A DNA stretch of 61,598 nucleotides from CAZGXM01 sp964529795 (GTDB lineage Bacteria; Bacillota; JADQBR01). Below, piece after piece: positions 50,879-59,832 of the stretch (its first letter is position 1; each line of letters starts with the position of its first letter). The position numbers and the translations under genes are program-made. The notes beneath the pieces were generated by a model that saw only the letters and a list, made by a program, of their open reading frames with translations, was not told where the DNA came from and made no database searches. Where the stretch lies: positions 1 to 61,598 of the forward strand of contig CAZGXM010000007.1 of NCBI GenBank assembly GCA_964529795.1. Reading direction: 5' to 3'.

Positions 50879-52225
50879 ATGAGAAGCATCTTGCTACTGA
50901 CTCTGGCCGTAACAGGGCTGATTTACCAATTTTACAGCTTCCCGTATGGCGAATATTTTTTGCCTTTCCTGACGGCAGTTACTATTGTTGCTGCAATTCC
51001 TCATATGAGTAAAATACCCAAAATATCAAGTATTGTCATGCTTGTGCTGGGTCATGCTATTTTGGTGCTGGAGGGGGGCATTGGTTACCAGGCCTGGAGT
51101 GAAGCATTTATCGGCATGCTGCCGGTGGCATCCTTGTTTTTATTTGTTCCGCTGCTACAGATACCGGTCAACCTGGGGGGACACACCAAATATATTGAGC
51201 ATTTTGCCCGGCACCAACTGAAAAGTCCGGGGCGATTTTATTTTGTGACGGGAATTATCTATTTTCTGCTGGCTCCATTTTTAAATCTGTCAGTTCACCG
51301 CCTTTATTATGAAATGATTGAAAAAGTGCCGCTCAGTAAGAAAACCGTTGTCTTAAGCATGCAGAGATGCTTTGTTTCAACTGTGATCTGGGCCCCGTAT
51401 TTCATTGCCATGGGAATAGTCTCTACTTATGTTTCTTTCAACATCACTGACATCTTCCTGCCGGCATTTCTCTTGGGACTTGTTCAACTGGCAGTCAGTT
51501 ATGTTGTTTTTCGATTGGATATAAAAAATGAAAATTTTTCAAGCGTTGAGTATGCCTTGACCGGTGAAGATAAAAGAGCTGCGAAAAAGATATTTTTCCT
51601 GGGCATTTGGATTGCGCTGCTCATGGTCTCTATCATTCCCCTGGAGATGATACTGCGAAAAAGGATGATAGTGGTTGTCTCCGCGGCTGCAGTTATTCAA
51701 TCCTTGCTCTGGTCGCTGTTGATTGGCGGACTGAAACCCTACTTCAGAGAACTTGTACCTTATTTCAAGGAGCGAGGGTTACTCGTAATCAATGAAGTGG
51801 TGTTTTTCCTGTCGGCAGGCTTCTTCGCCAAAATGCTTAACCACTCGCAAGCCGGCAACTGGATTGCAAATATTGCTCTGTTGACACATAACTTTTTACT
51901 CCCCTTGACAATTTTTTTAATCATGTCATTCATAATCCTGTTAGGCGCCATTGGCGTACACCAGATGATACCCATTGCCGCCATTGCTTCTGCAGTTCCG
52001 GCCGGGTCCCTGGGATTGTCTGCCGGCATCTATGCAATGCTGTTTACTTTTACCTGGGGCATAGCCGCTTTGGCATCACCGTTTAGCCCCTTGAATGTGG
52101 TGATCAGCAATGTGGCGGACCTCAGTCCTGTCAAGGTCGGCCCCGTCTGGAACGGTAAAGTCACGTTTATTTTAATGGCTGTCATGAGTTTGCTATTGTA
52201 TGCACTGCAAATGTTGATTTATTGA
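50879..52225 (+). CDS. Polytopic membrane protein, possible transporter
   Basis: A 448-residue hydrophobic protein with about 12 predicted membrane helices, a large central loop (around residues 195-225, rich in charged residues) and a C-terminal half containing GAIGVHQMIPIAAIAS and SPFSPLNVVISN. The last motif, with small and polar residues in broken helices, recalls ion-transporter or DctM-like permeases, but I cannot assign a family. ATG 50879 lies nine bases after AAGGGG. It has its own promoter and no co-transcribed partner. Confidence 0.75.
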   Translation: MRSILLLTLAVTGLIYQFYSFPYGEYFLPFLTAVTIVAAIPHMSKIPKISSIVMLVLGHAILVLEGGIGYQAWSEAFIGMLPVASLFLFVPLLQIPVNLGGHTKYIEHFARHQLKSPGRFYFVTGIIYFLLAPFLNLSVHRLYYEMIEKVPLSKKTVVLSMQRCFVSTVIWAPYFIAMGIVSTYVSFNITDIFLPAFLLGLVQLAVSYVVFRLDIKNENFSSVEYALTGEDKRAAKKIFFLGIWIALLMVSIIPLEMILRKRMIVVVSAAAVIQSLLWSLLIGGLKPYFRELVPYFKERGLLVINEVVFFLSAGFFAKMLNHSQAGNWIANIALLTHNFLLPLTIFLIMSFIILLGAIGVHQMIPIAAIASAVPAGSLGLSAGIYAMLFTFTWGIAALASPFSPLNVVISNVADLSPVKVGPVWNGKVTFILMAVMSLLLYALQMLIY

Positions 52226-52399
52226 TGTTGGTATGAAGAAACTGAAAATATTTTCTTGCACGAAGCAGGAAAATACAGAATATCTCAATAAGTATAACAG
52301 GGTAAGTTAAGTAAAATAAAAAATATTTTACAACTTAGGCGTCCAGCCTGGTCAAAATTAACTTAAATAAAATCCTAGGAAGTGGGAGGTGGAGTGCCG

Positions 52400-53167
52400 G
52401 TGAGAGAAAAAATCAAAGAATTTGCCTTGGATATGGGGATAGAAGATGTGGGTTTTACGGCGGTGTCCGATTATCACAGTCCCCGGTCTCCCGAGGTGGA
52501 AAGTATTTTTCCCGGGGTCAAGAGCATGGTGGTGATGGCCTACAAGGAACTGTCCACTTGCGAGAGCTCCAACCCTCAGATTGCCATGAACGGCAGGCTG
52601 GACCTGATGGAGTTTTCCCGTTCCTGCAACTACAAGCTGGCCAGGTTTTTGGAGAAAGAATGCGGTGCCAGGGCTATGACGGTACCGGCATCATGGCCAA
52701 TGGAAATGAACTATAAAACCAAAGGGGTGATAGGGGACGTCTCCCTGCGCCATGCGGCAGTGGCGGCAGGGCTCGGTGCCTTTGGCCGCCACAACCTGGT
52801 GCTGCATCCCAAACTGGGCAGCCGGGTGGTGTTTACGGCGGTACTGACTGACCTGGATTTACCGTCAGACCCTCCGGTACGAGAAGAAATTTGCGATAGC
52901 TGCAACCTCTGCGTGGAAAGCTGCCCGGCCCGGGCTTTGGACGAGGAAGGCAAAACAGACGTCTTTGCATGCCTTAAGAACTCACAGCCTTACGGTCTGG
53001 CCGGAAATATCCGCTTTTGGAGCAAGTTTATAGACAGTTCCCCGGAAGAACAGAAAAAGATGGTCAGGGACGACAAGTTCTGGCGTTTGTACCAGGCAGG
53101 ATTCATCGGCTTCCAATATTTTTGTTTCCGGTGCATGGCGTCCTGTCCTGCGGGACAAGGAAAGTAA
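52400..53167 (+). CDS. QueG-like iron-sulfur protein
   Basis: A 255-residue protein related to epoxyqueuosine reductase and corrinoid reductive dehalogenase-like Fe-S proteins. The first [4Fe-4S] motif is CDSCNLCVESCPARAL; further cysteines occur in FRCMASCPAGQG. The N-terminal part (GIEDVGFTAVSDY, SMVVMAYKEL) and RHAAVAAGLGAFGRHNLVLHP match the fold. It lacks the long C-terminal HEAT-like region of QueG, so it is probably a different member of the family with unknown substrate. GTG 52400 lies seven bases after GGAGGTGG. Confidence 0.82.
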   Translation: MREKIKEFALDMGIEDVGFTAVSDYHSPRSPEVESIFPGVKSMVVMAYKELSTCESSNPQIAMNGRLDLMEFSRSCNYKLARFLEKECGARAMTVPASWPMEMNYKTKGVIGDVSLRHAAVAAGLGAFGRHNLVLHPKLGSRVVFTAVLTDLDLPSDPPVREEICDSCNLCVESCPARALDEEGKTDVFACLKNSQPYGLAGNIRFWSKFIDSSPEEQKKMVRDDKFWRLYQAGFIGFQYFCFRCMASCPAGQGK

Positions 53168-53200
53168 AGAGGGAATTTTCTTTTTTCGGCCCGTAATGAC

Positions 53201-53227
53201 GGCCTCATCGAGAGATGAGGCCCTTTT
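53201..53227 (+). terminator. Rho-independent terminator
   Basis: GGCCTCATC (53201-53209) pairs perfectly with GATGAGGCC (53214-53222), loop GAGA, followed by CTTTT. Confidence 0.85.
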
Positions 53228-53397
53228 ACTTGGGGAGAGTTAAAACTGATGATCAATATGCGGTTGTTATTCTTGTCACAAATTGTTCATAATTGCATCA
53301 CAGTTTCTTCAAAATCTTTGGTTATGATATAATTCGGTTAATCAAGTTTTTATTACTGACCAGCAGAGAAAGTCAAACGGGAAAGGATGGCGGTTTC

Positions 53398-53958
53398 ATG
53401 TCCAAAAGGAGCATTTTGGTCTTTGCTTTAATATTGGTGCTGGGTTTGCTGCTTGTCGGGTGCTCAAAAGCAGAAAAGGCACCGGAAACCAGTAAATCGG
53501 GGCAGACAAATACCGGGCAGGCCGCGCAAAAGCAAGGCCCGGTGGAGCTGGAAGAAAAATATCTTCGGGCGGATAACGGTAAAGGTGGTGTGGAGGTAAG
53601 TATTTTCTGGGGAGCGCCGGAATATTTCCGGGCAACCGGCAATGAGCAAGCCATAATCCAGTATGATTTGGAAAATAGATTAATTTTTGAGGTTTCCATG
53701 AACACTCATTCCGGCGACCTGAGAGAGTATCCAATGATGGAAAAGGCTGAATTAACTGTTGATGGAAAAGTATTGAAGCCAATCAAGTGGCAACTGTCCA
53801 GCAGGAATAGTCATCACCCTGCAGGACTACTGGTGTTTCCGGCGAAAGACGATAAGGGTGAGCCGCTAGTAAAGGTGAACTCCAAGATGCAGTTAAATAT
53901 AAAAGACTTGAGAGACGTTCCCGAAAGAATATTTGTCTGGCAGCTACCAATCGAATAA
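53398..53958 (+). CDS. Putative lipoprotein, function unknown
   Basis: A 186-residue exported protein with a lipoprotein signal (MSKRSILVFALILVLGLL, lipobox LLVGC, cysteine near residue 22). A low-complexity linker (KAPETSKSGQTNTGQAAQ) and a beta-rich domain follow. ATG 53398 follows AAAGGATGG. No family is recognised. The gene stands alone between two terminators. Confidence 0.75.
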   Translation: MSKRSILVFALILVLGLLLVGCSKAEKAPETSKSGQTNTGQAAQKQGPVELEEKYLRADNGKGGVEVSIFWGAPEYFRATGNEQAIIQYDLENRLIFEVSMNTHSGDLREYPMMEKAELTVDGKVLKPIKWQLSSRNSHHPAGLLVFPAKDDKGEPLVKVNSKMQLNIKDLRDVPERIFVWQLPIE

Positions 53959-53982
53959 CCAGTTAGCTCTATGGTAGTAGGA

Positions 53983-54016
53983 AAAAAGGTCATGCAGCCG
54001 TGTGCATGGCCTTTTT
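53983..54016 (+). terminator. Terminator after the lipoprotein gene (possibly bidirectional)
   Basis: A 14-bp stem (53983-53996 with 54003-54016, one G-T pair, loop GCCGTG) starts with five A and ends with five T, so it could stop transcription from either side. Confidence 0.85.
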
Positions 54017-54228
54017 GACATGTTTACGTGCTGAACCTGGGTGCTACCCTGGTAGGGTAAAACAAATTGTTTGAAAAATTTTTTTCAAAAGGGGTTGACA
54101 AATGATTGCCTCTGCTACAAAAATATAGTCAACAAGTACCCTCTGGGGGTATGGTACAAAGGTTGCGTGGATCTTTCTTTGTCACTGGCAAAATAACCGT
54201 AAAAGCTCACCAGTGGGAGGGGAGAATA

Positions 54229-54771
54229 ATGGCCAAGGTGATATTTGCAGAGAAAAAAATGGCGGTTGGTCTTTTGGCCTTGTTGTTGGTTGCTGGAGGG
54301 TGGGACTTGTACTCTTTGACGGACAATACAACCAGTGCAGGGGTTGTTAAAGCCAGTGGCTTTGTCGAAGGCACCCGGGATGTGCTCAGTGCTCAGATCT
54401 TTGACACGGTGGCAGAACTGGCGGTGGATGAAGGGCAAACGGTGAAGAAGGGCCAGGTGGAAGTATAGTTTAAAGCTGCTGAAAAACAGGTACAGCAGGC
54501 AAAAGCAGCACTGCAGTTAGCCTATGATATCCAGGTTACCACCAATACACCTGGGGAAGCGACTCCGGTTCGCTTCAGCCAGGCGGATGCTGCTTTAAAG
54601 GTGGCCCAGTCCAACAGACAGTTGGCGGAAGCCGTGCTTACCAAGACGGAAATATATGCGCCTACCGCAGGTGTAGTTGTCAATAAGCTGGTGGAAAAGG
54701 GTGAGACGGTTGCACCGGGTACGCCGTTGGTGCAGTTGGTGGACATGGATGAACTGACCTTGACGGTTTAA
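54229..54771 (+). pseudogene. Decayed HlyD-family membrane fusion protein
   Basis: The frame begins at ATG 54229 behind GGGAGGGGAG with a membrane anchor (MAVGLLALLLVAGGW) and the biotinyl-lipoyl-like strand ASGFVEGTRDVLSAQ. It then meets an in-frame TAG (54466) right after VKKGQVEV. The same frame resumes with a HlyD coiled coil (FKAAEKQVQQAKAAL...AEAVLTK) and the second lipoyl half (YAPTAGVVVNKLVEKGE, VAPGTPLVQLVDMDELTLTV). It stops at TAA 54769 where homologues continue. Two stops and missing segments mark a pseudogene of an export system. Confidence 0.82.
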
Positions 54772-54801
54772 AAAGAAAATCGTATAAAAGGGGGGGACCA
54801 A

Positions 54802-55929
54802 ATGTATGGTAGGCTACTTTCCCTGGTAAGAAAAGAATTCATTCAGTTTTTCCGCGATAAGGCAATGGTCTTTCTGGTTTTATATACTTTTATGGAAGTG
54901 GCCATTTGCGGGTGGGCACTGATTTTGGATGTCAGCGACCTCCCCATGGCAGTTTATGATCTGGACCATTCGGCGGAAAGTCGTGAGCTAATTGAACAGT
55001 TTGACAGCGTGGAGAATTTTACAGTCAAACACTATGTCAACAGCCTGGATGATCTGGACCAATTGATTACCAACGGTGAAATAGATATGGCCCTGGTAAT
55101 ACCTCCCGACTATTCCCGCAAACTGGTCGCTGGAGAGCAGGCCAAGATTCAGCTGCTAGTTGACGGCTCTAACTCTCATATTGCCACCACTGCTTTGGGT
55201 TACGCCGCCCAGCTGATTAGGGACTTTTCGGCTGACATTGAGCTTGAGAGACTGGGTCTGGATGCTGAGGCTCTTGAGGCCATGCCGGTTATCAACAACA
55301 GCATTGAGGTACTGTACGACCCTGAGCTCAACTTTACACACTTTATGCTGCTGGCTATGGTAGCCATTGCCGCGTTGTTTATCGGCGTGCTGTTGGCTGC
55401 CGGCGCAATTGTGAGGGAAAAAGAAGCGGGTACCTTGGAGCAGTTAATGGTTACGCCCATCACCTCCACGGAGTTTATCCTGGCGAAAATTTTACCCATG
55501 GCAGTTATTAAAATGGTGGGCCTGGGTGTAGGCGTGGCAATTGCCATGTTTTTGTTTGACGTACCGCTGAGGGGAAGTCTGGCCCTGTTCTTTATATTGT
55601 CAACTACAATCTTTTTTGCTGCCATGGGGCTGGGGGTTTATATCGCCACTTTTGCCAAAAACTTACAGCAAGCACTGCTGTTATGCTTTTTTGCCCTGTT
55701 TCCAATCATGTTCCTATCCGGAACCGTGGTCCCGGTTTCCAGTATGCCAAAGTTTTTACAGTGGCTATCTTTTGTGAGTCCGCTGCGGCATTACATGGAA
55801 ATTGTTTTAGGTATCTTTTTAAAAGGAGTGGGTGTCCTTACCTTGTGGCGGCATGTACTGACCCTGGCAGTCTTTGGGTTGGCAATTTTCTGGTTAAGCG
55901 TCCGGCGGTTAAACAGGGGACTGGTTTGA
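54802..55929 (+). CDS. ABC-2 type transporter permease
   Basis: A 375-residue permease of the YhbS/YbhR (ABC-2) type. It has an N-terminal helix (about 20-42), a long extracytoplasmic domain (about 45-175, beginning DLPMAVYDLDHSAES) and five C-terminal helices with the signature REKEAGTLEQLMVTPI and FLSGTVVPVSSMP. It would export a drug or lipid with an ATPase and a HlyD protein. Here the HlyD gene is broken and no ATPase gene lies between, unlike the usual hlyD-ATPase-permease order, so the permease may be an orphan on its way to decay. ATG 54802 follows AAGGGGGGG. Confidence 0.88.
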   Translation: MYGRLLSLVRKEFIQFFRDKAMVFLVLYTFMEVAICGWALILDVSDLPMAVYDLDHSAESRELIEQFDSVENFTVKHYVNSLDDLDQLITNGEIDMALVIPPDYSRKLVAGEQAKIQLLVDGSNSHIATTALGYAAQLIRDFSADIELERLGLDAEALEAMPVINNSIEVLYDPELNFTHFMLLAMVAIAALFIGVLLAAGAIVREKEAGTLEQLMVTPITSTEFILAKILPMAVIKMVGLGVGVAIAMFLFDVPLRGSLALFFILSTTIFFAAMGLGVYIATFAKNLQQALLLCFFALFPIMFLSGTVVPVSSMPKFLQWLSFVSPLRHYMEIVLGIFLKGVGVLTLWRHVLTLAVFGLAIFWLSVRRLNRGLV

Positions 55930-56039
55930 GAAACTTAATTGTCTGCTTCACAATTTCCTCACAAAATAGACAATAGTTTATCAAAAAACCCGGTTATAAT
56001 TACTAAAGAAAAGGGACGGTATTGGGCTAGGAGGTTATC

Positions 56040-56513
56040 ATGAAAAACAAGCGGAATGTTTTTATACGTGCAAGTCTGTGGGGGACAGGGGCAACCCTGG
56101 CGCTGATTTTGTTTTACCTGCTGCTGGTTGGTCTGGTGGAATCATGGGCCCATGCCAGGGAATTGCTTCTGGATGATGCCTTTTTCGTGGGTGCAATTTC
56201 TTTGGGGTTTGGCATACAAATTGGCTTGTTTTCCTATGTTAAGCAGGTGCAAAAACTATTCAAAAGCGGCAGTATCACCGCAATTACCGCGTCTGGAACC
56301 GGCACCTCCACGGTATCCATGGTAGCCTGCTGCCTGCACCATTTGGGTGATGTGTTACCCTTAATCGGTTTATCCGGTTTGACTTTATTTTTCGAGCAGT
56401 ACCGTTATCCCATGATGTGGGTAGGGATTATGGCAAACGTGGCGGGGATTGTGCTGATGCTGCGCATGATTAACAAGCACCGCCTCTGGCCAAAGCACGT
56501 ATTTACGAACTGA
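56040..56513 (+). CDS. Small membrane protein with conserved-looking CC-HH motif
   Basis: A 157-residue protein with four predicted membrane helices (about 12-32, 45-65, 85-118 and 126-144). A SMVACCLHHLGD segment in the third helix has paired cysteines and histidines that could bind a metal such as copper or mercury; this is inference from the residues only. ATG 56040 follows AGGAGG. It precedes a terminator and is not obviously linked to the ABC permease. The family is not recognised with confidence. Confidence 0.7.
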   Translation: MKNKRNVFIRASLWGTGATLALILFYLLLVGLVESWAHARELLLDDAFFVGAISLGFGIQIGLFSYVKQVQKLFKSGSITAITASGTGTSTVSMVACCLHHLGDVLPLIGLSGLTLFFEQYRYPMMWVGIMANVAGIVLMLRMINKHRLWPKHVFTN

Positions 56514-56550
56514 ATTTTTGTACCCAATATCTGAATAACCCGTCTGTCAG

Positions 56551-56586
56551 AACCCGGTTGCAAAATGTTGTTGTACCGGGTTTTTT
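56551..56586 (+). terminator. Rho-independent terminator
   Basis: AACCCGGT (56551-56558) pairs with ACCGGGTT (56575-56582), and the T run reaches 56586. Confidence 0.82.
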
Positions 56587-56633
56587 CCACTTATTTTTAA
56601 CCCCTAACAGTGGTTTGAAATGCCTTTTCCGTT

Positions 56634-56661
56634 TTGAGTCAATGTTTACCTGTGTTATAAT
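56634..56661 (+). promoter_or_regulatory. Sigma-A promoter of the yqeG-aroE operon
   Basis: TTGAGT (56634-56639) and TATAAT (56656-56661) are 16 bases apart, with an extended -10 TG at 56653-56654. It precedes yqeG by about 35 bases. Confidence 0.75.
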
Positions 56662-56696
56662 AATAAAGCAACAATTATCTGCAAAGGAGTCGGAAA

Positions 56697-57197
56697 ATGA
56701 ATTTATTGCAGCCTGACCTTTATGTGGATTCTCTGCAGGATATACCCTTGGAAAGACTTTACCGGCAGGGCATCAGGGGATTCGTGCTGGATTTGGACAA
56801 TACAATCACCGAGTGGGATAACGACAAAGTCACCCCGGAAGTGATTGGCTGGTTCAAAAAGGCCGGTGATGCCGGGTTCAAGCTTTGTATTGCCTCCAAT
56901 AATAATAAGGATAGGGTGACTCAGGTGGCTCAAACTTTGGGTGTCCCCTGTTTATCCAAGGCAGGAAAACCGCGGCGCCGGGCTTTCCGCCAGGCGCTGT
57001 CGATTTTGGGGTTGGACACTAAAGAGTTGGCCGTGGTGGGCGACCAGATATTTACCGACGTACTGGGTGGCAACCGTGCCGGTCTGTATACAATCCTGGT
57101 GGTTCCCCTCAGCCGGGTGGAGTTTTTCGGCACCCGTGTTATGCGCCGTATTGAGCGGCTGGTACTGCCGTTTCTTAGCAAGGATGAGGTTAAATGA
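56697..57197 (+). CDS. yqeG: YqeG family HAD IIIA-type phosphatase
   Basis: A 166-residue HAD-superfamily phosphatase. The catalytic motif is D32-L-D34-N-T (in FVLDLDNTITEWD), motif II is in CIASNNNKD, and motif IV is in AVVGDQIFTDVLGGNRAG. Homologues in Firmicutes resemble mitochondrial phosphatidylglycerophosphate phosphatase GEP4, so a role in phospholipid synthesis is possible. ATG 56697 follows AAAGGAG. It overlaps aroE by four bases, as in many Firmicutes. Confidence 0.92.
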   Translation: MNLLQPDLYVDSLQDIPLERLYRQGIRGFVLDLDNTITEWDNDKVTPEVIGWFKKAGDAGFKLCIASNNNKDRVTQVAQTLGVPCLSKAGKPRRRAFRQALSILGLDTKELAVVGDQIFTDVLGGNRAGLYTILVVPLSRVEFFGTRVMRRIERLVLPFLSKDEVK

Positions 57198-58057
57198 TGA
57201 AAGACAAGCGGATTACAGGCACCACCAGGGTGGTGGGACTGCTTGGCTACCCGGTGGAACATTCCTTTTCGCCAATAATCCATAATGCAGCTTTCCGGGA
57301 ACTGGGCCTGGAATATGTTTATTTGCCGTTTCCGGTGAAACCTGCAGGTTTGGCCCGGGCGGTGCGCGGCCTCTTTCAGGCCGGGGTACGGGGATTGAAC
57401 GTGACAGTACCGCATAAGGAACGGGTAATGGACTGCCTGGATGAAATAGACGATTACGCCCGGGCACTTGGCGCCGTGAACACCGTTGTTTTGGAACGGG
57501 GCCGGCTAAAGGGGTATAACACGGACGGGCAGGGGTTTATCTCGTCCCTGCAGGCTGCGGGATTTAATCCCGGGGGAAGAACTTTTTTGGTCCTGGGTGC
57601 CGGTGGCGCCGCCAGGGCTGTTGCTTTCGCCCTGGCCGGTTCGGGGGTAAGGAAGATATATATTGCCAATCGTACGCTCAAACGGGCGGAACAGTTGGCC
57701 GGTGCCCTCACGCACTTGCTGCCGGTGGAAGCGGTGGCATTATCTGAAAATGCCCTGCAAGGTATTATTCCCCGCTGTGATTGCCTGGTCAATACCACCA
57801 CCGTCGGCATGTATCCCCATGTCAGTGACATACCGCTGGCCGGTGAACTGCTGCATCCCGGCTTGGCGGTGGTGGACCTGGTATACAATCCGGTAAAGAC
57901 CAGACTGTTGGCCGCGGCGGAGAGAAAGGGCTGCCTTGTTGTAACCGGCCTGGGCATGCTTGTGTACCAGGGGGCGGCAAGCTTCAAGCTCTGGACCGGT
58001 AAGCAGGCACCGGTGAAAGTGATGATGAAAGTGTTGACGGAGCTAAATCGGCAGTAA
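57194..58057 (+). CDS. aroE: Shikimate dehydrogenase
   Basis: A 287-residue NADP-dependent enzyme that reduces 3-dehydroshikimate to shikimate in aromatic amino acid synthesis. The substrate pocket is YPVEHSFSPIIHNAAF, the catalytic lysine is in NVTVPHKERV, the cofactor loop is LGAGGAARAVAFAL, and NRTLKRAEQL is the NADP-phosphate loop. It is co-translated with yqeG (ATGATG overlap) and is followed after a short gap by the MerR gene and aroC-K-B. Confidence 0.95.
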   Translation: MMKDKRITGTTRVVGLLGYPVEHSFSPIIHNAAFRELGLEYVYLPFPVKPAGLARAVRGLFQAGVRGLNVTVPHKERVMDCLDEIDDYARALGAVNTVVLERGRLKGYNTDGQGFISSLQAAGFNPGGRTFLVLGAGGAARAVAFALAGSGVRKIYIANRTLKRAEQLAGALTHLLPVEAVALSENALQGIIPRCDCLVNTTTVGMYPHVSDIPLAGELLHPGLAVVDLVYNPVKTRLLAAAERKGCLVVTGLGMLVYQGAASFKLWTGKQAPVKVMMKVLTELNRQ

Positions 58058-58144
58058 ACTGTCGATTTTTCCATATTACTGCTGGAAAAAAGAGGAAGGA
58101 TTTATTTGGTAAAGGGGGAATGATTGTAACTGAGGTGAGGGCTT

Positions 58145-58609
58145 ATGTCACAATCATTAACCAGCCAGCAGCTGGCAAATATCCTGCAGGTGGAAGTCAG
58201 TACGGTACGCTTCTGGGAAAAAGAGTTTGCCGCTTACCTGCCCGGGGTTGACAAGAAAGGACAGCGCCGTTATACCCAGGCGCACCTGGAAGTATTCAGT
58301 CAAATCAAGGAACTGCTTTACACCGAACAGTATACCATCAAGGGGGCAAAGCGGCGCCTGGATTTGGAACGGACACTGACCTCAGCGCTGGGTGTGGAAC
58401 AGACCCTGAAGACTACTGTGCTGTACATGTTTTCCGCCATTATGGATGAACTGCAGCAGGCCCGGGAGGAGAGCAAACGCCTGGCCAGGGAGATTGAACT
58501 GCTGCGTGAGCAGAAGGAGCAGATGGAAAAGCGGTTGGTGGAAGAGCAGAACAAGACCATTTTGGAGATGATTAAAAACCGTTTTACAAGGACCACTGAA
58601 GCCGGTTAG
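58145..58609 (+). CDS. MerR-family transcriptional regulator
   Basis: A 154-residue regulator: a winged helix-turn-helix (about residues 5-70, with VSTVRFWEKEF and KKGQRRYTQAHLE) followed by a long C-terminal coiled coil (about 95-145, LQQAREESKRLAREIELLRE) for dimerisation. No effector domain with cysteines is present, so it is not a metal sensor. It lies inside the aromatic cluster, 20 bases before the aroC region, and could regulate that cluster; this is inference. Confidence 0.87.
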   Translation: MSQSLTSQQLANILQVEVSTVRFWEKEFAAYLPGVDKKGQRRYTQAHLEVFSQIKELLYTEQYTIKGAKRRLDLERTLTSALGVEQTLKTTVLYMFSAIMDELQQAREESKRLAREIELLREQKEQMEKRLVEEQNKTILEMIKNRFTRTTEAG

Positions 58610-58666
58610 CAGGGAAATATTCTTTTTATGGCGAAAAAGAGGGGAAAAGATTGGAGGTTGGTACAG

Positions 58667-59821
58667 TTGCTGCGTTATCTCACTGCCGGGGAATCCCACG
58701 GACCCTGTCTGACAGCGGTAATCGAAGGACTGCCGGCCAAACTGCCGGTAAAGGCGGAAGTTATTGATGAGATGCTTGCCCGGCGTCAGGGCGGCTATGG
58801 ACGGGGCGGGCGAATGCAGATAGAAAAGGACCGGGTGGAAATAACGGCCGGGGTGCGGGGCGGCCTCACCCTGGGGAGTCCCGTCTCCCTGAATATTAAA
58901 AACAAGGATTGGGCGAACTGGGCGGAAGTCATGTCTGCGGACCCGGCAGCGAAAATAAACGAGCGGACCGTCAAGTGTCCCCGGCCGGGTCATGCCGACC
59001 TGCCCGGCGGCATAAAATACGGACATAGGGATATGCGCAATGTCCTGGAACGTTCCAGTGCCCGGGAAACTGCTATCCGGGTGGCGGTGGGGGCAATCTG
59101 CAAACAGTTGCTTTCCCAACTGCAGGTGGAAACGGCAGCCCACGTGGTACGGATTGGCGGGGAAAAGATTGCGGGGCCACCGGAGTGGGAGCAGCTTGAG
59201 TCGGCCTGGGCATCGCCGGTCTACTGTGCTGACCCGGGTGCGTCTGATAGGATGGTTGCCGCCATTGAAAGAGCCAGGGAGCAGGGAGATACCCTGGGCG
59301 GGATATTTGAAATACGGGTAAAGGGCCTGCCGGTGGGGTTGGGCAGTCATGTCCACTGGGACCGCAGGCTGGACGGACTCCTGGCCCGGGGGTTAATGAG
59401 CATCCAGGCAATTAAAGGGGTAGAAGTTGGCTTGGGATTTAAGGCAGCAGAGCTTCCCGGTTCCCGGGTACATGACGAAATTTTCTATAGTGCGGGAAAA
59501 GGGATTTACCGCCGCACCAACGGCGCGGGCGGCCTTGAGGGCGGTATCACCAACGGTGAAGAGTTGGTTGTCCGGGCGGCCATGAAACCCATTCCCACCT
59601 TGATGCGGCCTCTCAACAGTATCAACATTGATACCAAGGCGGCGGAACAGGCGGCGGTGGAACGTTCCGACGTTTGCGCTGTTCCTGCTGCCAGTGTGGT
59701 GGGTGAGGCGGTGGTGGCCTTTACCCTTGCTCAAGTTATCTTGGCTCAATTCGGGGGTGACAACATGGATTTAATCAAGCAGCGTTGGCGGGAGTGGCAG
59801 GGATATATAAAAAGTTTTTAA
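58667..59821 (+). CDS. aroC: Chorismate synthase
   Basis: A 384-residue FMN-dependent enzyme that makes chorismate from EPSP. Signature segments are LTAGESHGPCL, GRMQIEKDRV, RPGHADLPGGIKYGHRDMRN, ERSSARETAIRVAVG and the C-terminal AVPAASVVGEAVVAF. TTG 58667 (MLRYLTAGESHGP) lies nine bases after GGAGG; an in-frame ATG at 58628 would add 13 atypical residues. It is followed directly by aroK. Confidence 0.96.
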   Translation: MLRYLTAGESHGPCLTAVIEGLPAKLPVKAEVIDEMLARRQGGYGRGGRMQIEKDRVEITAGVRGGLTLGSPVSLNIKNKDWANWAEVMSADPAAKINERTVKCPRPGHADLPGGIKYGHRDMRNVLERSSARETAIRVAVGAICKQLLSQLQVETAAHVVRIGGEKIAGPPEWEQLESAWASPVYCADPGASDRMVAAIERAREQGDTLGGIFEIRVKGLPVGLGSHVHWDRRLDGLLARGLMSIQAIKGVEVGLGFKAAELPGSRVHDEIFYSAGKGIYRRTNGAGGLEGGITNGEELVVRAAMKPIPTLMRPLNSINIDTKAAEQAAVERSDVCAVPAASVVGEAVVAFTLAQVILAQFGGDNMDLIKQRWREWQGYIKSF

Positions 59822-59832
59822 GGATGGATGCT

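Noticed and set aside
54466..54468. In-frame TAG in hlyD as pyrrolysine or read-through
   Set aside because: A second stop follows, segments of the protein are missing and HlyD proteins have no known pyrrolysine; decay explains it better.
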